Shown: positions 15,159 through 23,543 of the stretch, in pieces
How positions within the stretch are numbered: position 1 is the first letter of the stretch
Layout: every line of letters begins with the position of its first letter
Assembly (NCBI RefSeq): GCF_014137855.1
Contig: NZ_JACGWT010000005.1
Span: 372,001-436,000, forward strand
Reading direction: 5' to 3'
From: Microlunatus kandeliicorticis
Lineage (GTDB): Bacteria; Actinomycetota; Actinomycetes; Propionibacteriales; Propionibacteriaceae
Length of the DNA stretch: 64,000 bases
The notes under the pieces: model-generated
What the model was told of the DNA's origin: nothing
Database searches by the model: none
The model's input: the letters and a program-made list of their open reading frames with translations, nothing else
Translations under genes and position numbers: made by a program

Positions 15159-16100
15159 TCAGCGCTTGCGGCGTCCGCTGCGGCGGCTCTGGACGGCCGC
15201 GAAGGTACTCTCCAGCGCCTCCACCGCGGAGTCGTAGGACCGCTGCGCGACGCCGGCGAACAGGCAGTCGACCAGCGCCAGCTGGGCGATCCGGCTGGAC
15301 ATCGCGCCCGAGCGGAAGGTGGTCTCCCGGGCGGCGGTGACCAGCAGCAGGTCGGCTTCCTCGCTGATCGGCGAGCCGTCGAAGTTGGTGATCGCGATGG
15401 TGGTCGCGCCCCGGCGACGGGCCACCCGCAGCGCATCGATCGTGTCGATGGTGGTGCCGGTGTGCGAGATCCCGATGGCCACGTCGGCCTCGGTGAGCAG
15501 GGCCGCCGAGGAGAGCGAGACGTGCGGGTCGGCCCAGACGAAGGAGATCATCCCGATCCGGTGCAGCTTCTGGTGCAGGTCCTGCCCCACCAGCGCGCTC
15601 GCGCCGGCCCCGATGATGTTGACCCGGCGGGCGGCGACGACCGCGTCGACCGCCTTCTGCAGGACGTCCAGGTCGAGCGCCCGGGCGGTGTCCTGGATCG
15701 CGTTGGCGTCCGCGTGGGTGATCTTGGCGACCACGTCGGACAGCGGGTCGGTGGCGCTGATCTGCCCGGTGATCGGCGCGCCGGCGTGGTCGCTCTCCTC
15801 CCACTGGGCGGCCCGGGCCAGTGCGATCCGGAGCTCGGGGTAACCAGCCAGACCGATCGCGCGACAGAAGCGCAGCACCGTCGTCTCGGAGGTGTTGCAC
15901 TGCTTGGCGACCGTGGTGATCGAGCTCTCCGACACCGCGGCCGGGTCGTCGAGGACGGCGCGGGCGACCCGCTGCTCGGCGGGACGCAGGTTGGGCAGCG
16001 CCCGCCGGACACGGATCAGCACCGACAGGGTGGGGCGGGCGCGGGTGGCCGGCGCGCTCTCGGCGACCGCCTGTTCCTGGTCCTCCGCGACGTGGGTCAT
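15159..16100 (-). CDS. RpiR/MurR-family transcriptional regulator
   Basis: A 313-residue regulator with an RpiR helix-turn-helix (about residues 30-105, containing SSITTVAKQCNTSETTVLRFCRAIG) and a C-terminal SIS sugar-phosphate-binding domain (about 125-265, with NIIGAGASALVGQDLHQK and GISHTGTTIDTI). RpiR regulators sense phosphosugars, and E. coli MurR, which senses MurNAc-6-P, belongs here. Being directly upstream of murQ on the same strand makes a MurR-like role likely. I start at the ATG at 16100, which has GAGGAGACG just upstream. Longer frames to 16913 run through an overlapping gene and are not credible. The tail is Arg/Ser-rich. Confidence 0.9.
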   Translation of the reverse strand: MTHVAEDQEQAVAESAPATRARPTLSVLIRVRRALPNLRPAEQRVARAVLDDPAAVSESSITTVAKQCNTSETTVLRFCRAIGLAGYPELRIALARAAQWEESDHAGAPITGQISATDPLSDVVAKITHADANAIQDTARALDLDVLQKAVDAVVAARRVNIIGAGASALVGQDLHQKLHRIGMISFVWADPHVSLSSAALLTEADVAIGISHTGTTIDTIDALRVARRRGATTIAITNFDGSPISEEADLLLVTAARETTFRSGAMSSRIAQLALVDCLFAGVAQRSYDSAVEALESTFAAVQSRRSGRRKR

Positions 16101-16296
16101 CTCGTCTCCTCGGTCGGACCGGCGCGACGGTTCCGGCCCCGGGACGCGGGTGTCGCGCTGGAGCGGGCAACCCGGCGGGACCGGTGCTCGTCCGAACTCT
16201 AGCGACCAAGCGCCCCCGGAGCGGTGCGTTGAGTCAAAAAGTGCCCACGCGTCCTGCCTGCCCGGTCCGTCGCGACCGGTCGTGTAGACACCTGTC

Positions 16297-18345
16297 GTGG
16301 AGACCGGACCGGCGACGCCGACGCCCGCCGCGCCGACCCCGCGCGAGCGGGTGGTGGTCGCCCTGTCCGGTGCTCCCGAGGGCGAGACGCTGATCCGCCG
16401 GGCCGCCGCGGTGGCCGGTCGCCGTCCGGACACGGAGCTGGTCGCCGTCCACGTCGAGCACGGCGTCGGCGACCGCGACCTCCGGGCCGACGCCCCCGGC
16501 GCCCTGCAGGCGCAGCGGGCGTTGTGCGAACGGCTCGGCGGCACCCTGCACCGGGTGACCGGGTCGCGGGTGGCTCCGGCGGTGATCGACTTCGCCACCG
16601 GCGCCCACGCCACCCTGCTCGTGGTCGGGCTCCCCCGCCGGTCGCGCTGGGCGCGGTCGGCCCGCGGTCTGCTCGGCGACGAGACCGGCGCCGAGATCGT
16701 CCGGCGCGCGGCCGAGCGCGGACCCGACCAGCGCGGGCCGCTCGACGTGCTGGTGGTCGGGCTGGATCCCGGTCCGGACGAGACGGGCCCGCTGCTGCGC
16801 GGACGGGACGGCCGCAGCAGCCGGCTGGTGCCGCGCTCCGTGCTCAGTCCCGGACGCCGGATCGCCGGTTGGGCGCTGGCTCTGCTGCTCCCGGTCCTCC
16901 AGGTGCTGCTCACCCGCGCGGCCGGTCATCCCGGGCTGCCGGTCGACCTGTTGCTGCTGGTCGTCGTCACCGTGCTCGCCGCCCTGGTCGGCGGTCTGGC
17001 GCCGGCGCTGGCCGCCGCGCTGTTCGGCTCGCTGCTGATCAACTACTTCCTCACGCCGCCGCTCCGCAGCTTCAGCATCGCGAGCCCCGAGAACGCGTTC
17101 GGGTTGGTGGTCGGCGTGCTGGTCGCGCTCGCCGTCGGCACCGTCGTCCGGCTGTCCGCCCGGCGGCTGCTGCAGGCCCGGCGGGCATCCGCTGAGGCCG
17201 AGGTGCTCAGCGAGCTGGCGGGCAGCGTGGCCCGCGGCGAGGACACCCTGCCCGCGGTGACCGAGCGGCTGCGGAGCACCTTCGGCCTCGCCCGGGTCAC
17301 GCTCGAGGAACGCCGCACCGAGCCCGACGGCTGGGCGGTGCTGGAGTCGGCGACCGCAGACACCCCGCCGTCCGGTGCTGAGTCCGCGACCCCCCAGACC
17401 GCGCCGGGAACGACCCTTCAGACAGCGCCGGGGAGGGCGACGGTGACCATCACCGACCGGCTCCGGCTCGTCCTCACCGGACCGACGCTGAGTGCCGCGG
17501 ACCGGCGGGTGCTGCAGGCCTTCGCGGCCCGGGTCGGCGCGATCGTCGAACGCGACCGGCTCCGCGAGCAGAGCCGCCGGACCGAGCTCGTCGAGGCCGG
17601 CGACGCGATGCGCCGCAGCCTGCTGGCCGCCGTCTCGCACGACCTGCGGACCCCGCTGGCCTCGCTCACCGCCGGGATCAGCAGCCTGCGGCAGACCGAC
17701 GTCGACTTCGCCCCCGAGGACCGGGCGGCGCTGCTCGAGCTGGTGGCCGACTCCGGGCGGCGGCTGGAACGGCTGATCGACAACCTGCTCGACCTGTCCC
17801 GCCTCGAGGCCGGCATCGCCACCCCCACCCTGCGCACGGTCAGCGTCGACGAGATCGTCTGGCCCGCGCTGCCGCCGGGGACGGACGACCTGCCGGGGAC
17901 CGTGCCGGTGCCGAACGGCGACCCGCCGCCCACGGTCGGCGTCGACCTGCCCGAGGGCCTCCCCCTGGTCCGGACCGACGCCGGGCTGCTCGAGCGGGCG
18001 CTGGCGAACCTGGTGGACAACGCCCGCAAGCACGCCTCCGGGCCGGTCGAGGTCCGGGTGCGGCTCGACCCCGGTGCCGACCCGGGTGCCGCCGAGCTCT
18101 CCTTCGCCGTGGTCGACCACGGTCCGGGCGTGCCGGTGGAGCTGCGGGAGGCGATGTTCGCGCCGTTCCGCCAGGTCGGTGACCGGCGACGCGACGGCGT
18201 GGGGCTCGGGCTCGCGGTCGCCTCGGGGTTCGCGCAGGCACTCGGCGGGCGGATCGAGGTCTCCGACACCGACGGCGGCGGGCTGACCATGACCCTCGTC
18301 GTGCCGGTCGGGCTGGGCCACGCGGCACCGGTCGCGGGAGACTGA
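16297..18345 (+). CDS. KdpD-like sensor histidine kinase lacking the N-terminal KdpD domain
   Basis: A 682-residue membrane kinase. It begins directly with a universal-stress-protein-like domain (about residues 17-170) and lacks the roughly 200-residue KdpD domain with Walker A that opens the usual 850-900-residue protein. Four membrane helices follow (about 190-295, DUF4118 type, with LINYFLTPPLRSF), then a GAF-like region, the phospho-acceptor His448 in VSHDLRTPLAS, and the ATPase boxes NLVDNARKHA, DHGPGVP and GLGLAVA. In E. coli KdpD senses K+ and turgor. With no kdpFABC in the window its target is open. Four bases separate it from its response regulator. Confidence 0.88.
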   Translation: METGPATPTPAAPTPRERVVVALSGAPEGETLIRRAAAVAGRRPDTELVAVHVEHGVGDRDLRADAPGALQAQRALCERLGGTLHRVTGSRVAPAVIDFATGAHATLLVVGLPRRSRWARSARGLLGDETGAEIVRRAAERGPDQRGPLDVLVVGLDPGPDETGPLLRGRDGRSSRLVPRSVLSPGRRIAGWALALLLPVLQVLLTRAAGHPGLPVDLLLLVVVTVLAALVGGLAPALAAALFGSLLINYFLTPPLRSFSIASPENAFGLVVGVLVALAVGTVVRLSARRLLQARRASAEAEVLSELAGSVARGEDTLPAVTERLRSTFGLARVTLEERRTEPDGWAVLESATADTPPSGAESATPQTAPGTTLQTAPGRATVTITDRLRLVLTGPTLSAADRRVLQAFAARVGAIVERDRLREQSRRTELVEAGDAMRRSLLAAVSHDLRTPLASLTAGISSLRQTDVDFAPEDRAALLELVADSGRRLERLIDNLLDLSRLEAGIATPTLRTVSVDEIVWPALPPGTDDLPGTVPVPNGDPPPTVGVDLPEGLPLVRTDAGLLERALANLVDNARKHASGPVEVRVRLDPGADPGAAELSFAVVDHGPGVPVELREAMFAPFRQVGDRRRDGVGLGLAVASGFAQALGGRIEVSDTDGGGLTMTLVVPVGLGHAAPVAGD

Positions 18346-18349
18346 TCCG

Positions 18350-19075
18350 GTGGAGCGAGACCCCCGGGAACCGGACGCGGCGCGGACCGCGCTGGTCGTC
18401 GACGACGAACCGGCGCTGGCCCGGACGATGGCGCTCAACCTGCGGGCTCGCGGCTGGAACGTGGTCACCGCCGCCGACGGCACGGCGGCGCTCCGCGCCG
18501 CCACCGAGCTGGCCACCGGCGACGGGTCGTTCGACGTCGTGGTGCTCGACCTCGGGCTGCCCGACCTCGACGGGATCGAGGTCATCCGCTCGCTGCGGTC
18601 GTGGTCGTCGGTCCCCATCCTGGTGCTGTCGGCGCGGCACGACTCGACGGACAAGGTGACCGCCCTCGATGCGGGCGCCGACGACTACGTCACCAAGCCC
18701 TTCGGGATGGAGGAGCTGCTGGCCCGGCTGCGCGCCGCGGTCCGCCGTGGCCGGTCGGCCGGCGAGGCCGAGGAACCGGTGGTGGTGGCCGGCGACCTGG
18801 CCATCGACCTGGCCCGCCGCCAGGTCAGCCGCGGCGGTCGCGAGGTGAAGCTCACCCCCACCGAGTGGGCGCTGCTCGAGGCGCTGGTCCGCCGGCGCGG
18901 ACAGCTGGTCCCGTCCCGGCAGCTGCTGGCCGAGGTGTGGGGGCCCGGCTACCGCACCGAGACCAACTACCTCCGGGTCTACTCGGCGCAGCTGCGACGC
19001 AAGCTCGAGACCGACCCGTCGGCGCCGGTGCACCTGATCACCGAGCCGGGGATGGGCTACCGCTTCGAGGTCTGA
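18350..19075 (+). CDS. KdpE/OmpR-family response regulator
   Basis: A 241-residue regulator with an N-terminal receiver domain (acidic pocket VVDDE at about 16-20, phospho-acceptor Asp67 in VVVLDLGLP, Lys in VTKPFG) and an OmpR-type winged-helix DNA-binding domain (about 140-240, ending GMGYRFEV). It starts with GTG four bases after the kinase stop, so the two are one operon. The pairing with the KdpD-like kinase is clear from position. Its regulon is unknown here because no potassium ATPase genes are present. Confidence 0.9.
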   Translation: MERDPREPDAARTALVVDDEPALARTMALNLRARGWNVVTAADGTAALRAATELATGDGSFDVVVLDLGLPDLDGIEVIRSLRSWSSVPILVLSARHDSTDKVTALDAGADDYVTKPFGMEELLARLRAAVRRGRSAGEAEEPVVVAGDLAIDLARRQVSRGGREVKLTPTEWALLEALVRRRGQLVPSRQLLAEVWGPGYRTETNYLRVYSAQLRRKLETDPSAPVHLITEPGMGYRFEV

Positions 19076-19084
19076 CCCGCCGCA

Positions 19085-19104
19085 CCGGGGCCGGTCAGCC
19101 CCGG
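19085..19104. terminator. Hairpin between converging genes
   Basis: CCGGGGC (19085-19091) and GCCCCGG (19098-19104) pair around a 6-base loop that overlaps the stop codon of the dienelactone hydrolase gene. It is short but is the only structure in this 19-base gap. Confidence 0.35.
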
Positions 19105-19820
19105 CCGGGGACGGGGAGCTGTGCAGCCAGGAACGCGGTCGTGGTCCGCCAGGCCGCCATCGAAGCCTGCTCGTCGTGCAGCCCGGGCATCGGTCCGTCG
19201 AACGCGTGCTCGGCGCCCTGGTAGGTCTCGATGGTCACGCCGGGCCGGGCGATCGCCGCACGGATCCGCTCCTGCACCTCGGGCCCGAGATAGCTGTCGG
19301 CCAGCCCGAAGTGGTGCAGGCTCGGTGCGGTGACCTCGGGAGCCAGGTGCAGCAGGTCGGGCAGCGCCGACCCGTAGTAGGAGACCAGCACGTCGGGATC
19401 GCGGACCGCGGCGAGGTTGAAGGCGAGGCCACCGCCCCAGCAGAAGCCGATCACGCCGGCCCCGGTGACCTCGGGCCGGTGCCGCAGGGCGTCGAACGCG
19501 GCCGCGGCGTCGCCCACGGTCTGCTCCCAGTCGATCCGCTGGGCCAGCGCCATCCCGCGTTCGAGCACGCCCTCGCCGGTGCCCTCGACCGAGGTCTCGC
19601 CGAGCCGGAAGTAGAACTCGGGCACCAGCACCCGGTAGCCGAGGGCGGCCAGGTCGGCGGCCCGCGACGCGATGTAGTCGGTCACCCCGAAGATCTCCTG
19701 GATCAGCACCAGCCCGGGTCCGGGCACCGGCTGCGGCGGCGCGAAGAGCCGGGCCGGCAGCTCCTCGGCACCACGGGGGACGGTCAGGCGTTCGGGCGCG
19801 GCGTCGGGCACGTCGGTCAC
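19095..19820 (-). CDS. Dienelactone hydrolase-family protein
   Basis: A 241-residue cytoplasmic alpha/beta hydrolase. The dienelactone hydrolase triad is visible: Cys127 in GFCWGG, Asp175 in FGLADSY and His205 in GAEHAF, with Glu42 in QEIFGV as in the carboxymethylenebutenolidase family. The classic reaction opens dienelactone to maleylacetate in chloro-aromatic breakdown, but actinobacterial paralogues often have other ester or thioester substrates and there is no aromatic pathway nearby. It is divergent from the tam gene, with 86 bases between them holding the TCTTGACATC repeats. Confidence 0.85.
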   Translation of the reverse strand: MTDVPDAAPERLTVPRGAEELPARLFAPPQPVPGPGLVLIQEIFGVTDYIASRAADLAALGYRVLVPEFYFRLGETSVEGTGEGVLERGMALAQRIDWEQTVGDAAAAFDALRHRPEVTGAGVIGFCWGGGLAFNLAAVRDPDVLVSYYGSALPDLLHLAPEVTAPSLHHFGLADSYLGPEVQERIRAAIARPGVTIETYQGAEHAFDGPMPGLHDEQASMAAWRTTTAFLAAQLPVPGRG

Positions 19821-19857
19821 CCTACCGAGCCGGTGCGGGGAGCCGTTCGGCCAGATC

Positions 19858-19886
19858 TCTTGACATCGTGTATCTTGACATCAAGA
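19858..19886. promoter_or_regulatory. TamR/MarR-like operator region of tam
   Basis: TCTTGACATC occurs twice (19858-19867 and 19873-19882). The second copy continues into the palindrome TCTTGA-CA-TCAAGA (19873-19886). Both copies contain TTGACA, a perfect -35 element. The site type matches MarR-family operators such as that of Streptomyces TamR, which controls tam genes. Confidence 0.55.
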
Positions 19887-19906
19887 GAATCTGTCGAGGA
19901 GGACCG

Positions 19907-20677
19907 ATGGCCGGCTGGGACCCGACGCAGTACCTGCGGTACGCCGACGAGCGCGGCCGGCCGTTCGCCGACCTCGTCGCCCGGATCGGTGCCGAGCAGC
20001 CGGCCCGGGTGGTCGACCTCGGCTGCGGCCCGGGACGGCTGACCGCCGGGCTCGCCGCGCGCTGGCCGGGCGCGGAGGTGACCGGGGTCGACTCCTCCCC
20101 CGCGATGATCGCCGACGCCCGCCGCCAGGCCCTCCCGGACCGGGTGCGTTTCGTCGAGCAGGACCTGCGTGACTGGACGCCCGCCGAACCCGTCGACGTG
20201 ATCGTCAGCAACGCCACCCTGCAGTGGCTCCCGGACCACCGGTCGCTGCTGCCGCGCCTGCTCGACCGGCTCACCCCGGACGGCTGGTTGGCCTTCCAGG
20301 TGCCCGGCAACTTCGGCGAGCCGAGCCACCGGCTGCTGCACGAGCTGGCCGCCGAGCCGCCGTACAACGCCTTCACGGCCGACGTCGAGCGTCCGGCCAG
20401 CGCCGAACCAGCCGACTACCTCGCCGACCTGCTCGCGCTCGGCTGCCGGCACGCCGACGTCTGGGAGACCACCTACCTGCACCTGCTGACCGGTCCCGAC
20501 CCGGTGTTCGACTGGATCGCCGGCACCGGCGCGCGTCCGGTGCTCCAGGCCCTGCCCGAGGCGGTGCGTGCGACGTTCGAGGCGACCTACCGGCAGCGGC
20601 TCGCCGCGGCCTACCCGCCCGGCCCGGACGGCACGGTGCTGCCGTTCCGGCGGATCTTCGCGGTCGCCTGTCGCTAA
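19907..20677 (+). CDS. tam: Trans-aconitate 2-methyltransferase
   Basis: A 256-residue class I SAM-dependent methyltransferase that methylates trans-aconitate, a toxic side product of the TCA cycle. The opening MAGWDPTQYLRYADERGRP is the usual Tam N-terminus. Motif I is VVDLGCGPG (about residues 33-41) and the SNATLQWLPDH segment (about 99-109) is typical. The ATG at 19907 is preceded by GAGGAGG, so the upstream in-frame ATG at 19868 is rejected. The operator at 19858-19886 suggests induction by citrate or trans-aconitate under oxidative stress, as described for Streptomyces. Confidence 0.93.
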   Translation: MAGWDPTQYLRYADERGRPFADLVARIGAEQPARVVDLGCGPGRLTAGLAARWPGAEVTGVDSSPAMIADARRQALPDRVRFVEQDLRDWTPAEPVDVIVSNATLQWLPDHRSLLPRLLDRLTPDGWLAFQVPGNFGEPSHRLLHELAAEPPYNAFTADVERPASAEPADYLADLLALGCRHADVWETTYLHLLTGPDPVFDWIAGTGARPVLQALPEAVRATFEATYRQRLAAAYPPGPDGTVLPFRRIFAVACR

Positions 20678-20686
20678 TCTGAACCG

Positions 20687-21043
20687 GTGCTGTCCACCTG
20701 GTCGGAGCTCACCGCCGGTCTCGACGACCACGACCTCGGTCTGCTCACCCTCTACCGCGAGGTCGCTCGCGCGCTCCCGGACACCGAGGAGCAGGTACAC
20801 ACCTCGCAGGTCCAGTACCGCCGTCGCCGGATCTTCACCTCCGGATACGTCAAGAGCCACTACCTCGAGATCGGTGTCGAGCTGACCCGGACGGCCGAGC
20901 ACCCGCAGCTGCGCACCACCGTCGACACCTCGAAGCGGGTGACCCTGCACCGGATCACCCTGCGCGAGCAGGAGCAGTTCGACGACGCCCTCCGGGAGCT
21001 GATCACCGAGGCCTGGGAGACGGTCGGACCGGGCTTCCGGTGA
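20687..21043 (+). CDS. Small protein, DUF5655-like
   Basis: A 118-residue protein starting with GTG 9 bases after the tam stop. It contains FTSGYVKSHYLEIGVELTR, reminiscent of the DUF5655 domain, whose function is unknown. There is no signal peptide and no membrane segment, and it is charged (Arg-rich YRRRRIF at about 44-50). Domain assignment is by eye and could be wrong. Position suggests co-transcription with tam. Confidence 0.6.
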   Translation: MLSTWSELTAGLDDHDLGLLTLYREVARALPDTEEQVHTSQVQYRRRRIFTSGYVKSHYLEIGVELTRTAEHPQLRTTVDTSKRVTLHRITLREQEQFDDALRELITEAWETVGPGFR

Positions 21044-21074
21044 GCTGCCGGCGCCCGGCTGCCATCATCGGGAC

Positions 21075-21365
21075 ATGAGTCCCGAGTTCCGCCGCGACGA
21101 CACCGCCTCCCGCTACCTCGCCACCGAGGACGGTCAGCAGCTCGGCCTGATCGACTTCACGCTGAGTGACGACCGGGACAAGATCGTCATCCTGCACACC
21201 GAGACCGTCCCCGCCGCCCGCGGTCGCGGCATCGCCGACCAGTTGACCCGGTTCGCCGTCGACGACATCCGCGAGCAGGGGTTCAAGATCGTCCCGGTCT
21301 GCCCGTTCACCGAGGCCTGGTTCGACTCGCACCCGGACGAGACCGACATCCTCGGCGTCGTCTGA
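21075..21365 (+). CDS. Small GNAT-fold N-acetyltransferase (YjdJ type)
   Basis: A 96-residue protein of the short GNAT group. The acetyl-CoA loop appears as VPAARGRGIADQLTRFAV (about residues 46-63), followed by KIVPVCPFTEAWFDSHPD, the usual end of this family. Proteins of this size lack the full N-terminal half of a GNAT domain and their substrates are unknown. The stop codon falls inside the first copy of a 14-base tandem repeat. Confidence 0.85.
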   Translation: MSPEFRRDDTASRYLATEDGQQLGLIDFTLSDDRDKIVILHTETVPAARGRGIADQLTRFAVDDIREQGFKIVPVCPFTEAWFDSHPDETDILGVV

Positions 21366-21409
21366 GCGGCGTCGTCTGAGCGCCGTCGTCTGAGCGGCGT
21401 CGTCTGAGC
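21354..21409. repeat. 14-bp tandem repeat, four copies, overlapping a stop codon
   Basis: GGCGTCGTCTGAGC is repeated at 21354, 21368, 21382 (one change, GCC for GGC) and 21396, with a degenerate fifth copy after 21409. The first copy encodes the last residues and the TGA stop of the GNAT gene. Confidence 0.9.
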
Positions 21410-21436
21410 GCCGTCGCCCGGACCGTGGGTCCGCGT

Positions 21437-22687
21437 TCAGTCGTGGACGCGGAGCTGGGCCTGGTCGTCGATCCAGAGGTCGATCAGCCCGCGGAAGTGG
21501 GCGATGAACCGGTCGTGCTCGTGCGCCGGGTAGGTCGCCACCACGGTGTCGCGGAGCAGCACGTCGAAGTCGGGTGAGGTGACCCACTCGAGCACCTGGT
21601 CGTCGAGGTCGGGCAGCGCGGTGGCCCGGAACTCGCGGTAGCGGTCGGTCTCGAAGTAGGCGTCGGCCAGCTTCTGGTAGCCGGCCAGCTTGTCGCCGTA
21701 GTCGAGGTCCGTGTCGTCCGCGATCGCGAACCACGGCCGCGGGTCGACGTGCAGGTTCGAGGTCCGTCCGCTGGCCGCGCAGAACGCCGTCCAGGCCAGC
21801 AGCGACTTCATCGCCCAGGGGAAGTAGTAGTGCAGCGAGGTGATCGCCACGTCCGGGCAGGCGTTGGCGTAGTCGATCGGCAGCACCGTGTCGCCCTGGA
21901 CCAGCATCTCGCAGGAGTTGAACTCCCAGCGGAAGAAGGCGTTGACGGTCTGGCTGATGGTGATCGCCTCCTGTCCGGCGCCCGGGGACAGGAAGTCGTG
22001 GTCGACGGCGTAGCGGTTGTGCATCGGCTCGTCGGGACGGAAGTGCATGACCATGGTGTCGGGGCCGATGCTCAGCGAGCGGGCGAAGACGTCGAACGGC
22101 TCGACCGACTTCTGCAGGTGCATGAGCATCTCGCCGGAGGTGTTGTAGGACTCCCACAGGTCGTGCTCGTCCTTGATCCGGCTGACCCCGCGCCAGCCGC
22201 CGCCGTCGAACGGCTTCATGAACAGCGGGTAGCCCATCTCGCCGGCGATCGCGGCCAGGTCGAACGGGTCGTTGTAGTTGCTGGCGGTGTAGGCCCACCG
22301 GTCGTTGTCGATCGGGTTCTTGTACGGCACCAGGACGGTGTCGGGGACGTGCATGCCCAGCCGCATCAGCGCGCAGTAGGCGGAGTGCTTCTCCATCGAC
22401 TGAAACGTGAACGGGCTGTTCAGCAGGTAGAGGTCGTCCATCAGGGCGGCCTTTTTCAGCCACTCCCGCGGGTGGTAGTACCAGTAGGCCAGCCGGTCGA
22501 TCACCACCTCGTGGCGGACCCGGTCGCGCAGGTTGAACGGCGCGATGTGCACCCGCTCGGTGGTCAGCTCGTGCCGCCGGCCGGCGTACTCGAAGACCCC
22601 GACGGTGCGGGCCAGCCGTTCGAACGCCCGCGGCCAGTCCTCCTCGGCACCCAGCAGCAGGCCGACCAGATGCGCGTTCGTGTCCAC
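21437..22687 (-). CDS. ATP-grasp-domain protein, substrate unknown
   Basis: A 416-residue protein with an ATP-grasp fold in its middle: MEKHSAYCALMRLGMHVPDT (about 98-117, RimK-like subdomain), YPLFMKPFDGGGW (about 153-165, nucleotide-binding Lys) and VLPIDYANACPD (metal-binding Asp and Asn). Such enzymes join a carboxylate to an amine or thiol through an acyl-phosphate. The N-terminal 90 residues and the C-terminal 120 residues match nothing I recognise. The GTG start follows GGAGG. It is the last gene of a minus-strand set with an esterase and a membrane protein. Confidence 0.75.
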   Translation of the reverse strand: MDTNAHLVGLLLGAEEDWPRAFERLARTVGVFEYAGRRHELTTERVHIAPFNLRDRVRHEVVIDRLAYWYYHPREWLKKAALMDDLYLLNSPFTFQSMEKHSAYCALMRLGMHVPDTVLVPYKNPIDNDRWAYTASNYNDPFDLAAIAGEMGYPLFMKPFDGGGWRGVSRIKDEHDLWESYNTSGEMLMHLQKSVEPFDVFARSLSIGPDTMVMHFRPDEPMHNRYAVDHDFLSPGAGQEAITISQTVNAFFRWEFNSCEMLVQGDTVLPIDYANACPDVAITSLHYYFPWAMKSLLAWTAFCAASGRTSNLHVDPRPWFAIADDTDLDYGDKLAGYQKLADAYFETDRYREFRATALPDLDDQVLEWVTSPDFDVLLRDTVVATYPAHEHDRFIAHFRGLIDLWIDDQAQLRVHD

Positions 22688-22757
22688 GGTGCCTCCCGAG
22701 CTCGTCCAGCGTGTTCGACCGGGCCTCTCCGACCTCGGTCGATTGTCCCCGACCGGT

Positions 22758-23543
22758 TCAGCAGAACCGCGGCAGGTGGTGCGCGAGCTGTCGCGCCCAC
22801 CACTCCCAGTCGTGACTGACGTCGTAGCCCCACAGGTCGAGCTCGGAGCGGATCCCCTTGCTGCGCAGGATCTCCGCGAACCGGACGCTCGACGGCAGCG
22901 CCCCGGTCGGGTGGGTCTCCCAGGCGCCCTGGCCGACGACCAGCAGGATCGAGACCCGCTGCCGCAGCCACTCCAGGTGGTCGCCGTGCAGGTGCGGGAC
23001 GTAGCTGGTGGGGTTGGCGAAGTAGAGCGCCTCGCCGGTCTCGCCCCAGGGCCGCCAGGTCGAGGGGTCGTAGTTGCCCGACAGCCCGATGGCCAGCGGA
23101 GCGAGGTCGGCGCGCTGCAGGGTGAACTGGACCGCGTGGTAGGCGCCGAGCGAGCAGCCGGTGGTGATCAACTCCGAGCCGGGGGCGGGCGGACCGCCGG
23201 AGTCGGCGTGCACGAACGGCACCACCTGGTCGATCAACCAGCGGGTGTAGACGCCGTGGCGCCGCGCCCGCTCCTCGGTGGGCAGCCACTGGTCGGACCA
23301 GGTCTCGGCGTCGAGCGAGTCCACGCAGTAGAGCTTCACCCGGCCGGCCTCGATCAGCGGCCGGACCGCCTCGATCATCCCGTTGTTCTCGAAGTCCCAG
23401 GCCCGGCCCGCCTCGCTCGGGAACACCAGCACCGGCCGGCCCCAGTGGCCGTAGCGGATCACGTGCAGGTTCCGGGTCCCCTCGTGGCCCGGACGGTGCT
23501 CGTGCAGCGGGAGCTCGACCTGGTGGCGGTTCACGCCGGTCAT
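22758..23543 (-). CDS. Esterase-family alpha/beta hydrolase (esterase D/antigen-85 superfamily)
   Basis: A 261-residue hydrolase. The nucleophile elbow is GCSLGAYHA (Ser131), and a likely catalytic His is in YDVSHDWEWW (His244). The fold resembles the Fes/esterase D/antigen-85 group. There is no signal peptide, so it should act in the cytoplasm. It starts with the ATG at 23543, which overlaps the stop of the upstream membrane-protein gene by 4 bases. Pairing with an ATP-grasp ligase 70 bases downstream suggests the two act on the same acyl or peptide compound. Confidence 0.75.
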   Translation of the reverse strand: MTGVNRHQVELPLHEHRPGHEGTRNLHVIRYGHWGRPVLVFPSEAGRAWDFENNGMIEAVRPLIEAGRVKLYCVDSLDAETWSDQWLPTEERARRHGVYTRWLIDQVVPFVHADSGGPPAPGSELITTGCSLGAYHAVQFTLQRADLAPLAIGLSGNYDPSTWRPWGETGEALYFANPTSYVPHLHGDHLEWLRQRVSILLVVGQGAWETHPTGALPSSVRFAEILRSKGIRSELDLWGYDVSHDWEWWARQLAHHLPRFC

